A DNA stretch of 62,038 nucleotides from Clostridia bacterium (GCA_017397765.1 JAFQIB010000051.1:1-62038), one strand, 5' to 3'; numbered from the stretch's first letter, positions 51,890-60,264 are shown. Translations and numbers: made by a program. Notes: a model not told the origin generated them from the letters alone.

Positions 51890-53140
51890 ATGAAAAACTT
51901 GCTTTCTCTGATGCTCTGCCTGCTGCTGTATCTGCCTGCCGCTTTTGTGATGGCTGACAATGAACTGACCATCGTCCATGTGACGGACATGCACTATCTG
52001 TCCCCAGCGCTGACGGACTATGGTGAAAGCTTCATGGCGCTGATCGAGGATGGTGACGGCAAGGTGACCCACTACACGCCCCAGCTGATGTCTGCTTTTG
52101 TGGATGAAATGCTCTCACTCATGCCGGATGCCATCATTCTCACCGGCGACCTGACCCTCAACGGGGCGTCCCGGAGTCATACGGATCTGGCTGCTCACCT
52201 GACCCCATTGGCCGAGGCAGGAATCCAGGTGCTGGCCCTGCCCGGCAATCATGACACCAATTCCACCGGTTATCAGTTTATCGAGCCGGATGTGTATTAT
52301 GTTGAAAGCCTGGCCGATGAGGAGTTTGACGATGTGTACGCACATTTGGGCTATTCCGACGCCATCTCCCGGGACGCTGTGTCCATGAGCTACGTTGCCG
52401 AAGCCGCTCCCGGTGTGTGGGCTCTGTTGGTGGATGTGAATGCCAACGGCACTGCCGGTACAGTCAGTGAGGAAACCTTCATCTGGATCGAGGAGCAGCT
52501 GATCAAGGCACAGCAGCAAGGTATTACCGTTATCACTGCCAGCCATCAGCCGGTGCTGATCCACAACAGCCTGTTTACCTTCAGCTATGTGATCAACAAC
52601 AACACGCGGCTTCTCGCCCTGTATGAAAAGTATCAGGTGCCGCTGAATCTCTGCGGACACCTGCACATGCAGCACATTGCGCATTCTGGCACATTGACGG
52701 AGGTCGCAGCCTCCTCTCTGGCGGTTTCGCCGAATCAGTACGGCGTGCTGCGGCTGGATGGCAACCAAATTCTGGATTATCAGATGCATCCGCTGAACGT
52801 GGCTGCATGGGCGGCGCGCACCGGACAGACCGATCCGAATCTGCTGGACTTCGCCGCATACTCTGCGGATTTCTTCGACCGCACGACCTATGCGCAGGCA
52901 GCGTCCATGTTTGCATCCAGCACACTCCCTCTGGCGGAGCAGGAACCCATGATCGACTTCATCGTCCGGCTGAATGCGGAATACTTCGCCGGAAAGCGGA
53001 CCATCACAGCGGATGATCCGATGTGGGCCATGTGGCAGGAGCATATGCCCGCAGCCTTCTTCACCTACTATATGAGCAGCATCCTCGCGGAACCCCTGCA
53101 GGACATGACATACCATGCTTTTCAGGAGGCAACCCCATGA
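51890..53140 (+). CDS. Exported calcineurin-like metallophosphoesterase
   Basis: 416 residues; ATG after AAAGGAGATTCC. Signal peptide MKNLLSLMLCLLLYLPAAFV. The dimetal motifs are in order: HVTDMHYL (Asp33, His35), LTGDLTLNG, LPGNHDTN, ASHQPVL and CGHLHMQH. It probably cleaves phosphate esters outside the membrane; the substrate is unknown. Because its promoter carries the HxlR-type operator once belonging to a macrodomain/sirtuin unit, its control may have changed recently. The stop overlaps the next ATG, making a two-gene operon with the flavoprotein. Confidence 0.85.
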   Translation: MKNLLSLMLCLLLYLPAAFVMADNELTIVHVTDMHYLSPALTDYGESFMALIEDGDGKVTHYTPQLMSAFVDEMLSLMPDAIILTGDLTLNGASRSHTDLAAHLTPLAEAGIQVLALPGNHDTNSTGYQFIEPDVYYVESLADEEFDDVYAHLGYSDAISRDAVSMSYVAEAAPGVWALLVDVNANGTAGTVSEETFIWIEEQLIKAQQQGITVITASHQPVLIHNSLFTFSYVINNNTRLLALYEKYQVPLNLCGHLHMQHIAHSGTLTEVAASSLAVSPNQYGVLRLDGNQILDYQMHPLNVAAWAARTGQTDPNLLDFAAYSADFFDRTTYAQAASMFASSTLPLAEQEPMIDFIVRLNAEYFAGKRTITADDPMWAMWQEHMPAAFFTYYMSSILAEPLQDMTYHAFQEATP

Positions 53141-53688
53141 GATTCATATCGCTGATCCTGGCTCTGCTCATCACCCTTACCGACATCGGAGGAACGGCTA
53201 TGGCTGAGGAAACGACCCTTGGTTTTTTCAAATCACTGAACTTCGATGACGGTCTGAGCGTGGTTGTTGATGTATTTGAGCGCTTCCCGCTGCAATATGC
53301 AACCACTCTTGGCAGGGACGGCAATCCGCAGATCCGGCCCATCGAATTCAAATTCGAAGAGGACGGCGTGCTGTATTTTGATACGGTGGTATTCTATACC
53401 TCTTATGCCGAAATGCTTGCCCATCCCTACATCCAGCTCTGCGTCTGCGATCAGGAAACGATGACCTATGTGCGTCTGGGCGGCAAAGTGAATTTCACCA
53501 AGGACGAAGCCATCGTTAACCGATGCTTTGAGGAAAGCCCGGTACTGACCTCTCAGTTCGGCAACATGCGGGAATTTGTGATCGGTTACTACCTGACAGA
53601 AGTGTGGGCTGAGTTTGTCTCTTTCTCAAACGAGCTGCCGAAAATGACTTATTTGCTGCCGAACAAGTTCGATAACGCTGTGGAATAA
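53137..53688 (+). CDS. PNPOx-like FMN split-barrel protein with a signal peptide
   Basis: 183 residues; ATG overlaps the preceding stop and follows AGGAGG. Residues 1-22 (MRFISLILALLITLTDIGGT, then AM-AEE) look like a signal peptide, unusual for this family. The rest fits the pyridoxamine-phosphate-oxidase-like fold: YATTLGRDGNPQIRPIEFKF, VLYFDTVVFYTSYAEM and YIQLCVCDQETMTYVRLGG. These bind FMN, heme or F420 and reduce or sense small molecules. Export suggests extracytoplasmic flavin chemistry in partnership with the phosphoesterase. Cleavage and cofactor are inferred. Confidence 0.75.
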   Translation: MRFISLILALLITLTDIGGTAMAEETTLGFFKSLNFDDGLSVVVDVFERFPLQYATTLGRDGNPQIRPIEFKFEEDGVLYFDTVVFYTSYAEMLAHPYIQLCVCDQETMTYVRLGGKVNFTKDEAIVNRCFEESPVLTSQFGNMREFVIGYYLTEVWAEFVSFSNELPKMTYLLPNKFDNAVE

Positions 53689-53810
53689 TCGTAAATGTAA
53701 ATGGGAAGATATTCATCTTATCATTCGTTATATCAATGCAACCGATTTTTCGTCCCAATTCAATACGGGAGGTGATTGAGCGCGCTACATTATGACCAGA
53801 GAGGTATCCC

Positions 53811-56120
53811 ATGAACCGACTTGACTTTTCCTCTATTGTGGCGGTGATCCGCTACTACATCAGCCCTGACCACGGCATGAACCAGGGCGAGCTGCTGGAC
53901 GAGCTGTTTTACAGCCTCCATGCAGATAGCAAAGAACCCATTATCTTTGACGGTGCATCCGTCAACCGCTGGCTGAAAGGCACAGAACGCGTCAGCCCGA
54001 TCATCAGCCGGTATTATCTGAAGAAGCGCAATCGGGAGAAGCTTGCCTACGACATTGAGCAGTATATCCTGCCCCTGATGTATGACAGCGATATGGCTGT
54101 ACAGGAGCTGTATCGCCTGACTGTGCAGGATACAACTATATCTGACCGGAAAAAGAATAAGCTGCTGAAAGGTTATCCCTGCGATACTGAGCATACATCA
54201 GCCCAGCTTATTGCCACCCTGCTGTGCTTCAGTATGGAACGCACCTTTGTCCGGCGCACAGCAGCGAACACGGGGCTTATGGCGACTGGCTCGTTATCAC
54301 CCGCCTCAGCGGATTTCATCCTGAACAACCGCACCCCCGCACCCTGTCGTCATTTTTGCGGACGAGAGGAAGAATTGTCTGTTCTGCATGATCTACTGAA
54401 CGAGCACAGCAAGGTGTTTATCACTGGCATCCCCGGTATCGGAAAGAGTGAAATAGCGAAGGCCTACGCCAAGCAACACAAGGCTGACTACACCAACATC
54501 GTGCACCTGTACTATACTGGCGGCCTACGTGAGGACATCACCCGCATGGACTTCGTGGATGACCTGCCTGACGACACCGATGAGGTGCGCTATCAGCGCC
54601 ACGCCCGCTTCCTGCGGACGCTGAAAGAAGACACACTGCTGATCGTGGACAACTTCAATGCCACCGCTGCGGAAGATGATCTGTTGGCTGAGGTCATGGC
54701 ATATCGCTGCAAAGTGCTTTTCACAACCCGTTGCCGATTTGATGAGTATCCTATGTTGGAGTTGTACGAGATCAACGACAAGCAAACCCTGCTGCACCTC
54801 ATGAGCAACTTCTATTCGGAGGCAGCACAGCATCAGGGCACGCTCCTGCAAATCATTGACGCTGTACACAGTCACACGCTGGCGGTTGAGCTGGCCGCGC
54901 GATTGCTGGAAACTGGAATGCTGGCTCCTCATGCCTTGTTGGCAAAGTTGCAAGCAGAAAAGGCCGCCTTCAATGTTGCCGATACCGTCAGCATTCACAA
55001 GGACGGGCACAGCACCAAAGCGACCTACTACCGGCATATCCACGCACTGTTCTCCCTGTACCAACTGGCAGCAGCCGATCAAGATGTCATGCGCAGTTTA
55101 TGCTTCACACCAGCAACAGGCATATCAGCACGGCTTCTGGCGAAGTGGCTTCAGCAGGACAACCTCAACACCATCAACAGCCTTATTGAGATGGGCTTCA
55201 TCCAAGCTCAGCCGGGACGCATCATCGCTCTGCATCCGCTTGTGCAGGAGATCGCTCTGGAGGAGCTAAAGCCCTCCGTTCAGAACTGCCGCACCCTGTT
55301 GGACAGTCTACACGAAATTTGTCTGCGCCACGGAGAAGAATCGCCCCATGTGCAGGTAACCATGAAAACCATCGAAGGTATCGTCACTCATGCAATCAAG
55401 GACGATTCCGCTTACTATCTCCGCTTTGTTGAAGATGCCATCCCCTTTGCGGAGAAATACCGCTGTCAGCGCGGTGTCGTTGCGCTGGTGCATGAGATGG
55501 AATCCCTACTGGCAGACAGCATATTAGGCACGCAGGATGACCTCACATTGTTGCTCAGTTACCAGGCGCTGTGTGCCAACAGTCCTGTTGCAGCTATTCA
55601 TTTGCAGGAGCAAGCCCTCACTCTGCTGACAAACATCACTGCAGATAACGCCCTGCTGGCTTCCAACATTCATGCCAACCTTGGCGGAATGTACCGCGAG
55701 TCCGGCAACTACATCAAAGCAAAGGAGCACATGGAGGCAGCTATCTCCCTGATGCGCCAATACGATCTGCTTTCCTGTCATGACAGTATCCCGCAAGTAG
55801 TGAACTACGCCATGCTGCTGTCTGAAATTGGGCAGCCGGACAAAGCAATCGCCGTATTGGAGCAGATAGAAAAGGTTGTTCAGGAGCATAACTCTGATGT
55901 ATGCATGGACAACGCTGCCATCCATGAAGCAATGGGCAACACCTACCTCATGACAGGCAATATGGAACAAGCAGCTATCCAACATCGGAAATGCCTTGCC
56001 ATTTACTCCGCACTGTTCCCCGACCAGCCTGACATGCTGTCAGCGAAGCAAGCCGATCTCCGTATGCTCTATGAGCAGGTCGGTACATACATCGCCCCAT
56101 CAATCCCTCGAATCGCATAA
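53811..56120 (+). CDS. STAND/NB-ARC-type ATPase with C-terminal tetratricopeptide repeats
   Basis: 769 residues. An N-terminal region of about 170 residues has no assignable domain (MNQGELLDELFYSLHADS, SVNRWLKGTERVSPIISRYY); its SVNRWLKG may be a small DNA-binding helix. The ATPase has Walker A GIPGIGKSE (about 206-214) and Walker B LLIVDNFN, followed by a winged-helix-like region, then TPR-like helices from about 590 (NLGGMYRESGNYIKAKEHME, MGNTYLMTGNMEQAAIQHRK). Such proteins oligomerise on binding a trigger and act in regulation or anti-phage defence. No toxic effector domain is visible, so regulation is at least as likely. It precedes the mobility block. Confidence 0.75.
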   Translation: MNRLDFSSIVAVIRYYISPDHGMNQGELLDELFYSLHADSKEPIIFDGASVNRWLKGTERVSPIISRYYLKKRNREKLAYDIEQYILPLMYDSDMAVQELYRLTVQDTTISDRKKNKLLKGYPCDTEHTSAQLIATLLCFSMERTFVRRTAANTGLMATGSLSPASADFILNNRTPAPCRHFCGREEELSVLHDLLNEHSKVFITGIPGIGKSEIAKAYAKQHKADYTNIVHLYYTGGLREDITRMDFVDDLPDDTDEVRYQRHARFLRTLKEDTLLIVDNFNATAAEDDLLAEVMAYRCKVLFTTRCRFDEYPMLELYEINDKQTLLHLMSNFYSEAAQHQGTLLQIIDAVHSHTLAVELAARLLETGMLAPHALLAKLQAEKAAFNVADTVSIHKDGHSTKATYYRHIHALFSLYQLAAADQDVMRSLCFTPATGISARLLAKWLQQDNLNTINSLIEMGFIQAQPGRIIALHPLVQEIALEELKPSVQNCRTLLDSLHEICLRHGEESPHVQVTMKTIEGIVTHAIKDDSAYYLRFVEDAIPFAEKYRCQRGVVALVHEMESLLADSILGTQDDLTLLLSYQALCANSPVAAIHLQEQALTLLTNITADNALLASNIHANLGGMYRESGNYIKAKEHMEAAISLMRQYDLLSCHDSIPQVVNYAMLLSEIGQPDKAIAVLEQIEKVVQEHNSDVCMDNAAIHEAMGNTYLMTGNMEQAAIQHRKCLAIYSALFPDQPDMLSAKQADLRMLYEQVGTYIAPSIPRIA

Positions 56121-56136
56121 TCACCATAATCAACAG

Positions 56137-56172
56137 AGGATGCAGTCCACTCACCGGCTGCATCCTTTTTTC
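56137..56172 (+). terminator. Terminator of the STAND gene
   Basis: AGGATGCAG (56137-56145) pairs perfectly with CTGCATCCT (56158-56166), followed by a six-T run. Confidence 0.9.
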
Positions 56173-56199
56173 GTGCCATCATTCAGTTTTGACAAATCC

Positions 56200-56232
56200 C
56201 TCAATTTACCCTCAATTCGCACTCAATGCGTA
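56200..56232 (+). repeat. Three 11-bp direct repeats, candidate parC centromere
   Basis: CTCAATTTACC (56200), CTCAATTCGCA (56211) and CTCAATGCGTA (56222) repeat at an exact 11-bp period, one helical turn. They lie upstream of the ParM/ParR-like genes and next to TTGACA (56189-56194). ParR-type proteins bind tandem 10-11-bp repeats that also form the promoter region, so this is a plausible centromere and operator. Confidence 0.55.
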
Positions 56233-56317
56233 TTTTCGTTCTCCCAATTAGAATGAAATTGCCCCGAAAGCAGCACCACTCTCTGCCAAGGGTAAATCAT
56301 CCAAAGGAGGACGATAA

Positions 56318-56353
56318 ATGTCCAACACCAAATGGGAGGTGCAGCCCAAATGA
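56318..56353 (+). CDS. 11-codon leader peptide coupled to the ParM-like gene
   Basis: ATG at 56318 lies 7 nt after AAAGGAGG and encodes MSNTKWEVQPK; its TGA overlaps the ParM-like ATG (ATGA at 56350-56353). The leader contains the GGGAGGTG ribosome site of the next gene, so translation of the leader probably opens or reinitiates ParM synthesis. No homology is recognised. It may be only a coupling device. Confidence 0.55.
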   Translation: MSNTKWEVQPK

Positions 56354-57273
56354 GAAACCTGCACAACATCCGCATCATCGCGGTGGATCACGGCTATGGC
56401 AACGTGAAAACCGCGAACACCATCACCCCCACCGGCATCAAGGCATACCCGACCAAACCCATCTTTGGCGGGGACATCCTTGAATACGCCGGCACCTACT
56501 ACCTGATCGGCGAGGGCCACAAGGAGTTTATTGCTGACAAGTCCATGGACGAGGATTACTACGTCCTGACCCTTATGGCCGTCGCCCGTGAACTGAGCCT
56601 TGCCGGTCTCACCCGTGCCGATGTGCACCTTGTCGTCGGTCTGCCCATGACCTGGGTGCGCAGCCAACGCGAGAGCTTCCGCATTTATCTCATGCGCAAG
56701 ACGGACGTTCATTACCGCTTCGCCGGCAAGGAGTATCGTGTCCATTTCGTCGGCTGCACTGTGTACCCGCAGGGCTACCCGGCGCTGTACAACCGCCTTG
56801 GCGAGATGAAGGGCACGACCATGCTGGCCGACATCGGCAACGGTACGATGAACATCCTCTACCTTGTCAACGGCCAGCCCTCCGAATCGCGCAGCTGGAC
56901 GGAGAAACAGGGAGTGAACCAGTGCGTCATCGCCGCGCGGAACGCCGTCATGGACAGCTTCGGCGTGAAGATCGACGATTCGATCATTGAGCAGGTACTC
57001 CGCACCGGCATGGCAGACATCGGCAAGCCCTATCTGGACTGCATCACCGCCGTTGCCCGGCAGTATGTGGCCGACCTGTTCGCCACGCTCCGCCGGTACG
57101 AGTACAACCCCGACCTCATGCGGCTGTACATCGTCGGCGGAGGCGGCTGTCTGGTGAAGCATTTCGGCGACTACCCCAAGGATCGCGTGACGATCATCGG
57201 CGACCTCTGCGCGACAGCCAAGGGGTATGAAACCCTCTGTTTTGCGCAGCTCCAGCGAAAGGGGCAGGCATGA
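56350..57273 (+). CDS. ParM/StbA-like actin-type ATPase
   Basis: 307 residues; ATG 56350 follows GGGAGGTG at 8 nt. Actin-fold landmarks: IIAVDHGYGNVKTAN (phosphate 1), LADIGNGTMNILYLVNG (phosphate 2) and LYIVGGGGCLVKHF (adenosine loop). ParM filaments push plasmid copies apart. In Clostridial integrative elements such genes are thought to stabilise the excised circle. Overlaps the partner gene by 4 nt. Supports a replicating or at least segregating extrachromosomal phase. Confidence 0.85.
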   Translation: MRNLHNIRIIAVDHGYGNVKTANTITPTGIKAYPTKPIFGGDILEYAGTYYLIGEGHKEFIADKSMDEDYYVLTLMAVARELSLAGLTRADVHLVVGLPMTWVRSQRESFRIYLMRKTDVHYRFAGKEYRVHFVGCTVYPQGYPALYNRLGEMKGTTMLADIGNGTMNILYLVNGQPSESRSWTEKQGVNQCVIAARNAVMDSFGVKIDDSIIEQVLRTGMADIGKPYLDCITAVARQYVADLFATLRRYEYNPDLMRLYIVGGGGCLVKHFGDYPKDRVTIIGDLCATAKGYETLCFAQLQRKGQA

Positions 57274-57641
57274 CGAACATCCGCAACACCAACCTCCGCT
57301 TCAACTTGAACAAGGAGAAGCACCGCAGGGCTTGGGAGCATCTGCAGCGCATGGACAAGCGCATATTCAAATCCCACAGCAACGCAGCAATCGACGCCCT
57401 GAACGACTACTTTGACCGCTACAACAAAGCGCAGGACGATCCGTATCTGGAAACCCGTGAACGCGAGGAGCAGTTTGTCGAGCGAATCGTGACTGCTGTT
57501 GAAGCCAGCCTTGACCAAACACTCCCGGCCTATTGGAGCGAACACGCATCACAACTAACCTCAACAACTGAAAACAAGCACCAATCCAACCCGGAAACAG
57601 CATCAACGCCCAACGTGGACTGGGACTTCCTCGGCGGCTGA
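57270..57641 (+). CDS. ParR-like / CopG-like partner protein
   Basis: 123 residues, translationally coupled to the ParM-like gene by ATGA. The N-terminus (IRNTNLRFNLNKEKHRRAWE) resembles a ribbon-helix-helix, followed by HSNAAIDALNDYFDRYN, charged helices and a low-complexity end (TSTTENKHQSNPETASTP). In ParM systems the small downstream protein binds the centromere repeats and caps the filament. Assignment rests mainly on position and the N-terminal pattern. Confidence 0.65.
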   Translation: MTNIRNTNLRFNLNKEKHRRAWEHLQRMDKRIFKSHSNAAIDALNDYFDRYNKAQDDPYLETREREEQFVERIVTAVEASLDQTLPAYWSEHASQLTSTTENKHQSNPETASTPNVDWDFLGG

Positions 57642-57662
57642 CGGTGCGAGAAAGGAACGAAC

Positions 57663-57929
57663 ATGAAGCGAGACATGACTACCATGACACCCGAAGAGAA
57701 GAAACTTGTGCAGGCACAGCACCGGCTTGAGGCAGCTCAGGCACGGGAACGCGACCGAGAGCGCAGGCAGCGGACGCACAGGCTCATTCAGACCGGAGCG
57801 ATCCTGGAGAAGCTGTTCCCGGAGATCCGTACGATGGAGTTGGACGACATCGAACTGGAGCTCGAACGAAGACTGGGCACGACGGAGTCCGAGGCAACCG
57901 GGACAACGCAGGCACCGGGGCTCCCGTAA
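57663..57929 (+). CDS. DUF3847-like small protein of the mobilization block
   Basis: 88 residues beginning MKRDMTTMTPEEKKLVQAQH, strongly helical and charged, with RTHRLIQTGAILEKLFPEI and a Gly/Thr-rich end. This pattern is typical of DUF3847 proteins encoded just upstream of MobA/MobL relaxases in Clostridial mobile elements. They probably assist relaxosome assembly, though this is not established to my knowledge. It lies 21 nt after the ParR-like gene and directly before the hairpin cluster. Confidence 0.75.
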   Translation: MKRDMTTMTPEEKKLVQAQHRLEAAQARERDRERRQRTHRLIQTGAILEKLFPEIRTMELDDIELELERRLGTTESEATGTTQAPGLP

Positions 57930-57931
57930 GG

Positions 57932-58199
57932 GCGCATGTACTCGCCACCCATAGGGCGGCGGTATCCCTTCGGGCAAACATGCGCGATTCGCCCTCGAAA
58001 CCCGCAAGCGACTTCCGAGGGTACAGGCCATTCAATGCAGGCATTGAATAGCCTTAGTCAGCCCGATGGGCTGACCTCACCGGGGGATTTCGCTCTCTGC
58101 GGAGAGCGACAGGGTGTGCTGCAAGCCATCACACCCTGCGCCTTGCCCTCCTGCCACTGGCAGCAGTTCTGCGGCATGACGCAACCTGCCACTGGCAGC
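57932..58199 (+). other. Candidate oriT: cluster of hairpins and a repeated palindrome
   Basis: The 319-nt gap between DUF3847 and the relaxase holds GCGCATGT/ACATGCGC (57932/57978), CCCTCG/CGAGGG (57992/58016), ATTCAATGC/GCATTGAAT (58030-58049), GTCAGCCC/GGGCTGAC (58057-58075), CGCTCTC/GAGAGCG (58091-58108) and CAGGGTGTG/CACACCCTG (58110-58138). The palindrome CTGCCACTGGCAGC occurs twice (58151-58164 and 58186-58199), 35 nt apart. Such arrays next to a relaxase gene are typical of transfer origins. The nick site is not identified. Confidence 0.65.
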
Positions 58200-58248
58200 T
58201 TGCGGGTACGACGAGGCAGGTACGACAAAGAAACGGAGGTGATCGCCG

Positions 58249-59943
58249 GTAGCGATCTTCTACATCCAGGCCAAGGTTGTCACGAGGGGCACGGGGCGCT
58301 CCGCTATCGCCGCAGCAGCGTACATGAGCTGCTCCAACATCCTCAACGACTACGATGGCGTACGACACAATTACACGCGAAAAGGCGGGCTTGTCTGGCA
58401 GGAGATATTCCTGCCGGACAATGCTCCTGCAGAGTGGGCAGACCGTTCCGTCCTCTGGAACGCCGTGGAGGCCGCCGAGACCACCAAGGAAAGCCGCCTC
58501 GCCCGGATGTTCGTAGTGGCGCTCCCGATGGAGCTGAACCACGATCAGCAGATGGCCCTGCTGACCGAGTACATCCAGCAGCAATTCGTGGCGGACGGTA
58601 TGTGCGCCGACGTTGCCCTGCACGATCCTGACCCGCCCGGTCACAACCCGCACGCGCATATTCTGCTGACCATGCGCCCGCTGGACGAGCACGGCGACTG
58701 GCAGTACAAAACCGAGAAGGAGTACCTGTGCGTCCGGGGCGACGAGGAACGTGGCTTCACTGCCGAGGAGTTCGCTCAAGCCAAGTTGGACGGCTGGGAG
58801 AAGCAGTACCCCTACAAGGTCGGGCGCAAGAAGGTTTACATGGCCCCGTCCGTCGCGGAGGCGCAAGGGCTGGTACGCGCCAGCAAGCACCCGAAGAACA
58901 CCCGCTACGGGCGGCAAAACCCGATCACGGAGCGATGGAACAGCGAGAGTCAGCTGCTCAACTGGCGGGCAGCGTGGGCAGAAACCTGTAACCGCCATCT
59001 GGAAATGGCTGCTTCCGAGGCCCGCATTGACCATCGCAGCAATGCCGAACGCGGCATTGACGAGCAGCCCACCGTGCATGAGGGCATCGCCGCCCGGATG
59101 ATCGAGAAGCGCGGCGGCACATCAGTGCTGTGCGAGATGAACCGGCAGATTCGCACAGACAATGCTTTGCTCCGGGCCTTGAAGAAGCAGGTGCAGAAGC
59201 TGATGGATGCAGTCAAGCAAGGTCTCCCCGCTCTGTTGGAGAGTCTTCGGGATGCGATGGTGCTGGTGCAGTACCAACTGCTGTTCAACGATGGGCAGCA
59301 GGCATCCCTGTCCAAGCGGCTACAAGCCATACGGAACTTGACAACCGAATACAAAACCATTCAAATGGCAATCAAAGGCAAAACTGCTCAACGCAAAGCA
59401 CTGCTTGCAGAACAGGCCGAACTTAGCCCGCTGCAATTTATCCGCTCCAATCAGATCAGCCAGGAGGTCGCAGCCCTGACCGAGGACATCGAGGAGCTTC
59501 GCTTCAGCAAGGAGCAACTGCTGGCTTCTATTCCTGACGGTGACATGAAGAGTGTGGCGCGTCAGGAGAAGGACTTGACTACCAGCATGGCCCGGCTGGT
59601 TGATCAACACGAACAACTCTCTGCACAGAGGGAGGGCATCCGAGCTGACTACGATGCAGAGCTTGCAGGAGTCGCCACTGAAGCTCTGCCCGACATACAG
59701 GCAGAGCGAATCATCCTGCGCGCAGAACACCGGGAAGGCATTACCCACCGCCTGCAAGATACCTATGGAAAGCATTATCAGCCTGGCCTGCTGACCAAGG
59801 CAGAACGCATCATCAGCACAGAATTGGGCGAGCAACCCGCTACGGAGGCGCACCGTTCCCTCCGCGAACAACTGAATACACACAAGCAAACACAGGAGCA
59901 TCATCCTGAAAAGAACAAACATGATCACACCCGAGGGAGGTGA
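58249..59943 (+). CDS. MobA/MobL-family relaxase with a GTA codon at the natural start
   Basis: 564 residues if translation begins at 58249. An ideal ribosome site (GGAGGTGA, 58235-58242) points to codon 58249, but this codon is GTA. From it the protein reads VAIFYIQAKVVTRGTGRSAI then AAAAY, the family opening, with catalytic Tyr25. The nearest regular start, ATG 58324, would remove Tyr25. The metal motif GHNPHAHILLTMRP follows, then a primase/coiled-coil-like C-terminal half rich in Gln and Glu. MOBQ relaxases nick oriT and lead the strand into a recipient. Either GTA is used weakly or the relaxase is disabled; a read error is also possible. Confidence 0.8.
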   Translation, partial: VAIFYIQAKVVTRGTGRSAIAAAAYMSCSNILNDYDGVRHNYTRKGGLVWQEIFLPDNAPAEWADRSVLWNAVEAAETTKESRLARMFVVALPMELNHDQQMALLTEYIQQQFVADGMCADVALHDPDPPGHNPHAHILLTMRPLDEHGDWQYKTEKEYLCVRGDEERGFTAEEFAQAKLDGWEKQYPYKVGRKKVYMAPSVAEAQGLVRASKHPKNTRYGRQNPITERWNSESQLLNWRAAWAETCNRHLEMAASEARIDHRSNAERGIDEQPTVHEGIAARMIEKRGGTSVLCEMNRQIRTDNALLRALKKQVQKLMDAVKQGLPALLESLRDAMVLVQYQLLFNDGQQASLSKRLQAIRNLTTEYKTIQMAIKGKTAQRKALLAEQAELSPLQFIRSNQISQEVAALTEDIEELRFSKEQLLASIPDGDMKSVARQEKDLTTSMARLVDQHEQLSAQREGIRADYDAELAGVATEALPDIQAERIILRAEHREGITHRLQDTYGKHYQPGLLTKAERIISTELGEQPATEAHRSLREQLNTHKQTQEHHPEKNKHDHTRGR

Positions 59944-59980
59944 TTTACCATGACGACCATTTATGATATTTGGAGGAACC

Positions 59981-60172
59981 ATGACCAAGGTTATCAACGA
60001 GGACACCCGCGCCGGAACAACCCCCGGCACCACCGTCACCGACGATGACGGTACGCAGTATTTTATGATCCGCAACTACCGGATCAAGATTTCTGAACAC
60101 TTCGCCTCGCAGGGAAAGCCCTTCGATCTGCTGATGGAGGATGTAATTCACCGCGCCGGGATGGCAACTTAA
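59981..60172 (+). CDS. TnpW-like small element protein
   Basis: 63 residues; ATG after TTGGAGGAACC. The pattern GTQYFMIRNYRIKISEHFAS then KPFDLLMEDVIHR resembles the TnpW family (short proteins next to serine recombinases in Tn4451-like elements) of unknown function. It follows the relaxase by 37 nt and precedes the recombinase. Confidence is limited by its length. Confidence 0.6.
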   Translation: MTKVINEDTRAGTTPGTTVTDDDGTQYFMIRNYRIKISEHFASQGKPFDLLMEDVIHRAGMAT

Positions 60173-60203
60173 AAAGAACTACCAAAACGCCCGCGCTTAT
60201 GCT

Positions 60204-60222
60204 ATACTTGAACTGCAAGTAT
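60204..60222 (+). promoter_or_regulatory. Inverted repeat and -10-like box before the recombinase
   Basis: ATACTTG (60204-60210) and CAAGTAT (60216-60222) are perfect complements around AACTG. They overlap a -10-like TATACT (60203-60208) 57 nt before the recombinase start. A repressor could bind here and limit excision; the -35 box is not clear. Confidence 0.45.
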
Positions 60223-60264
60223 TGTGTAAGTGTGGGTTGTTTCAAGATCGAGAGGAGGATTTCC

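Noticed and set aside
56200..56232. Short CRISPR-like array
   Set aside because: The repeats are only 11 bp with no spacers, so segregation-type iterons fit better; nothing else in the window resembles a CRISPR array and no cas genes are present.
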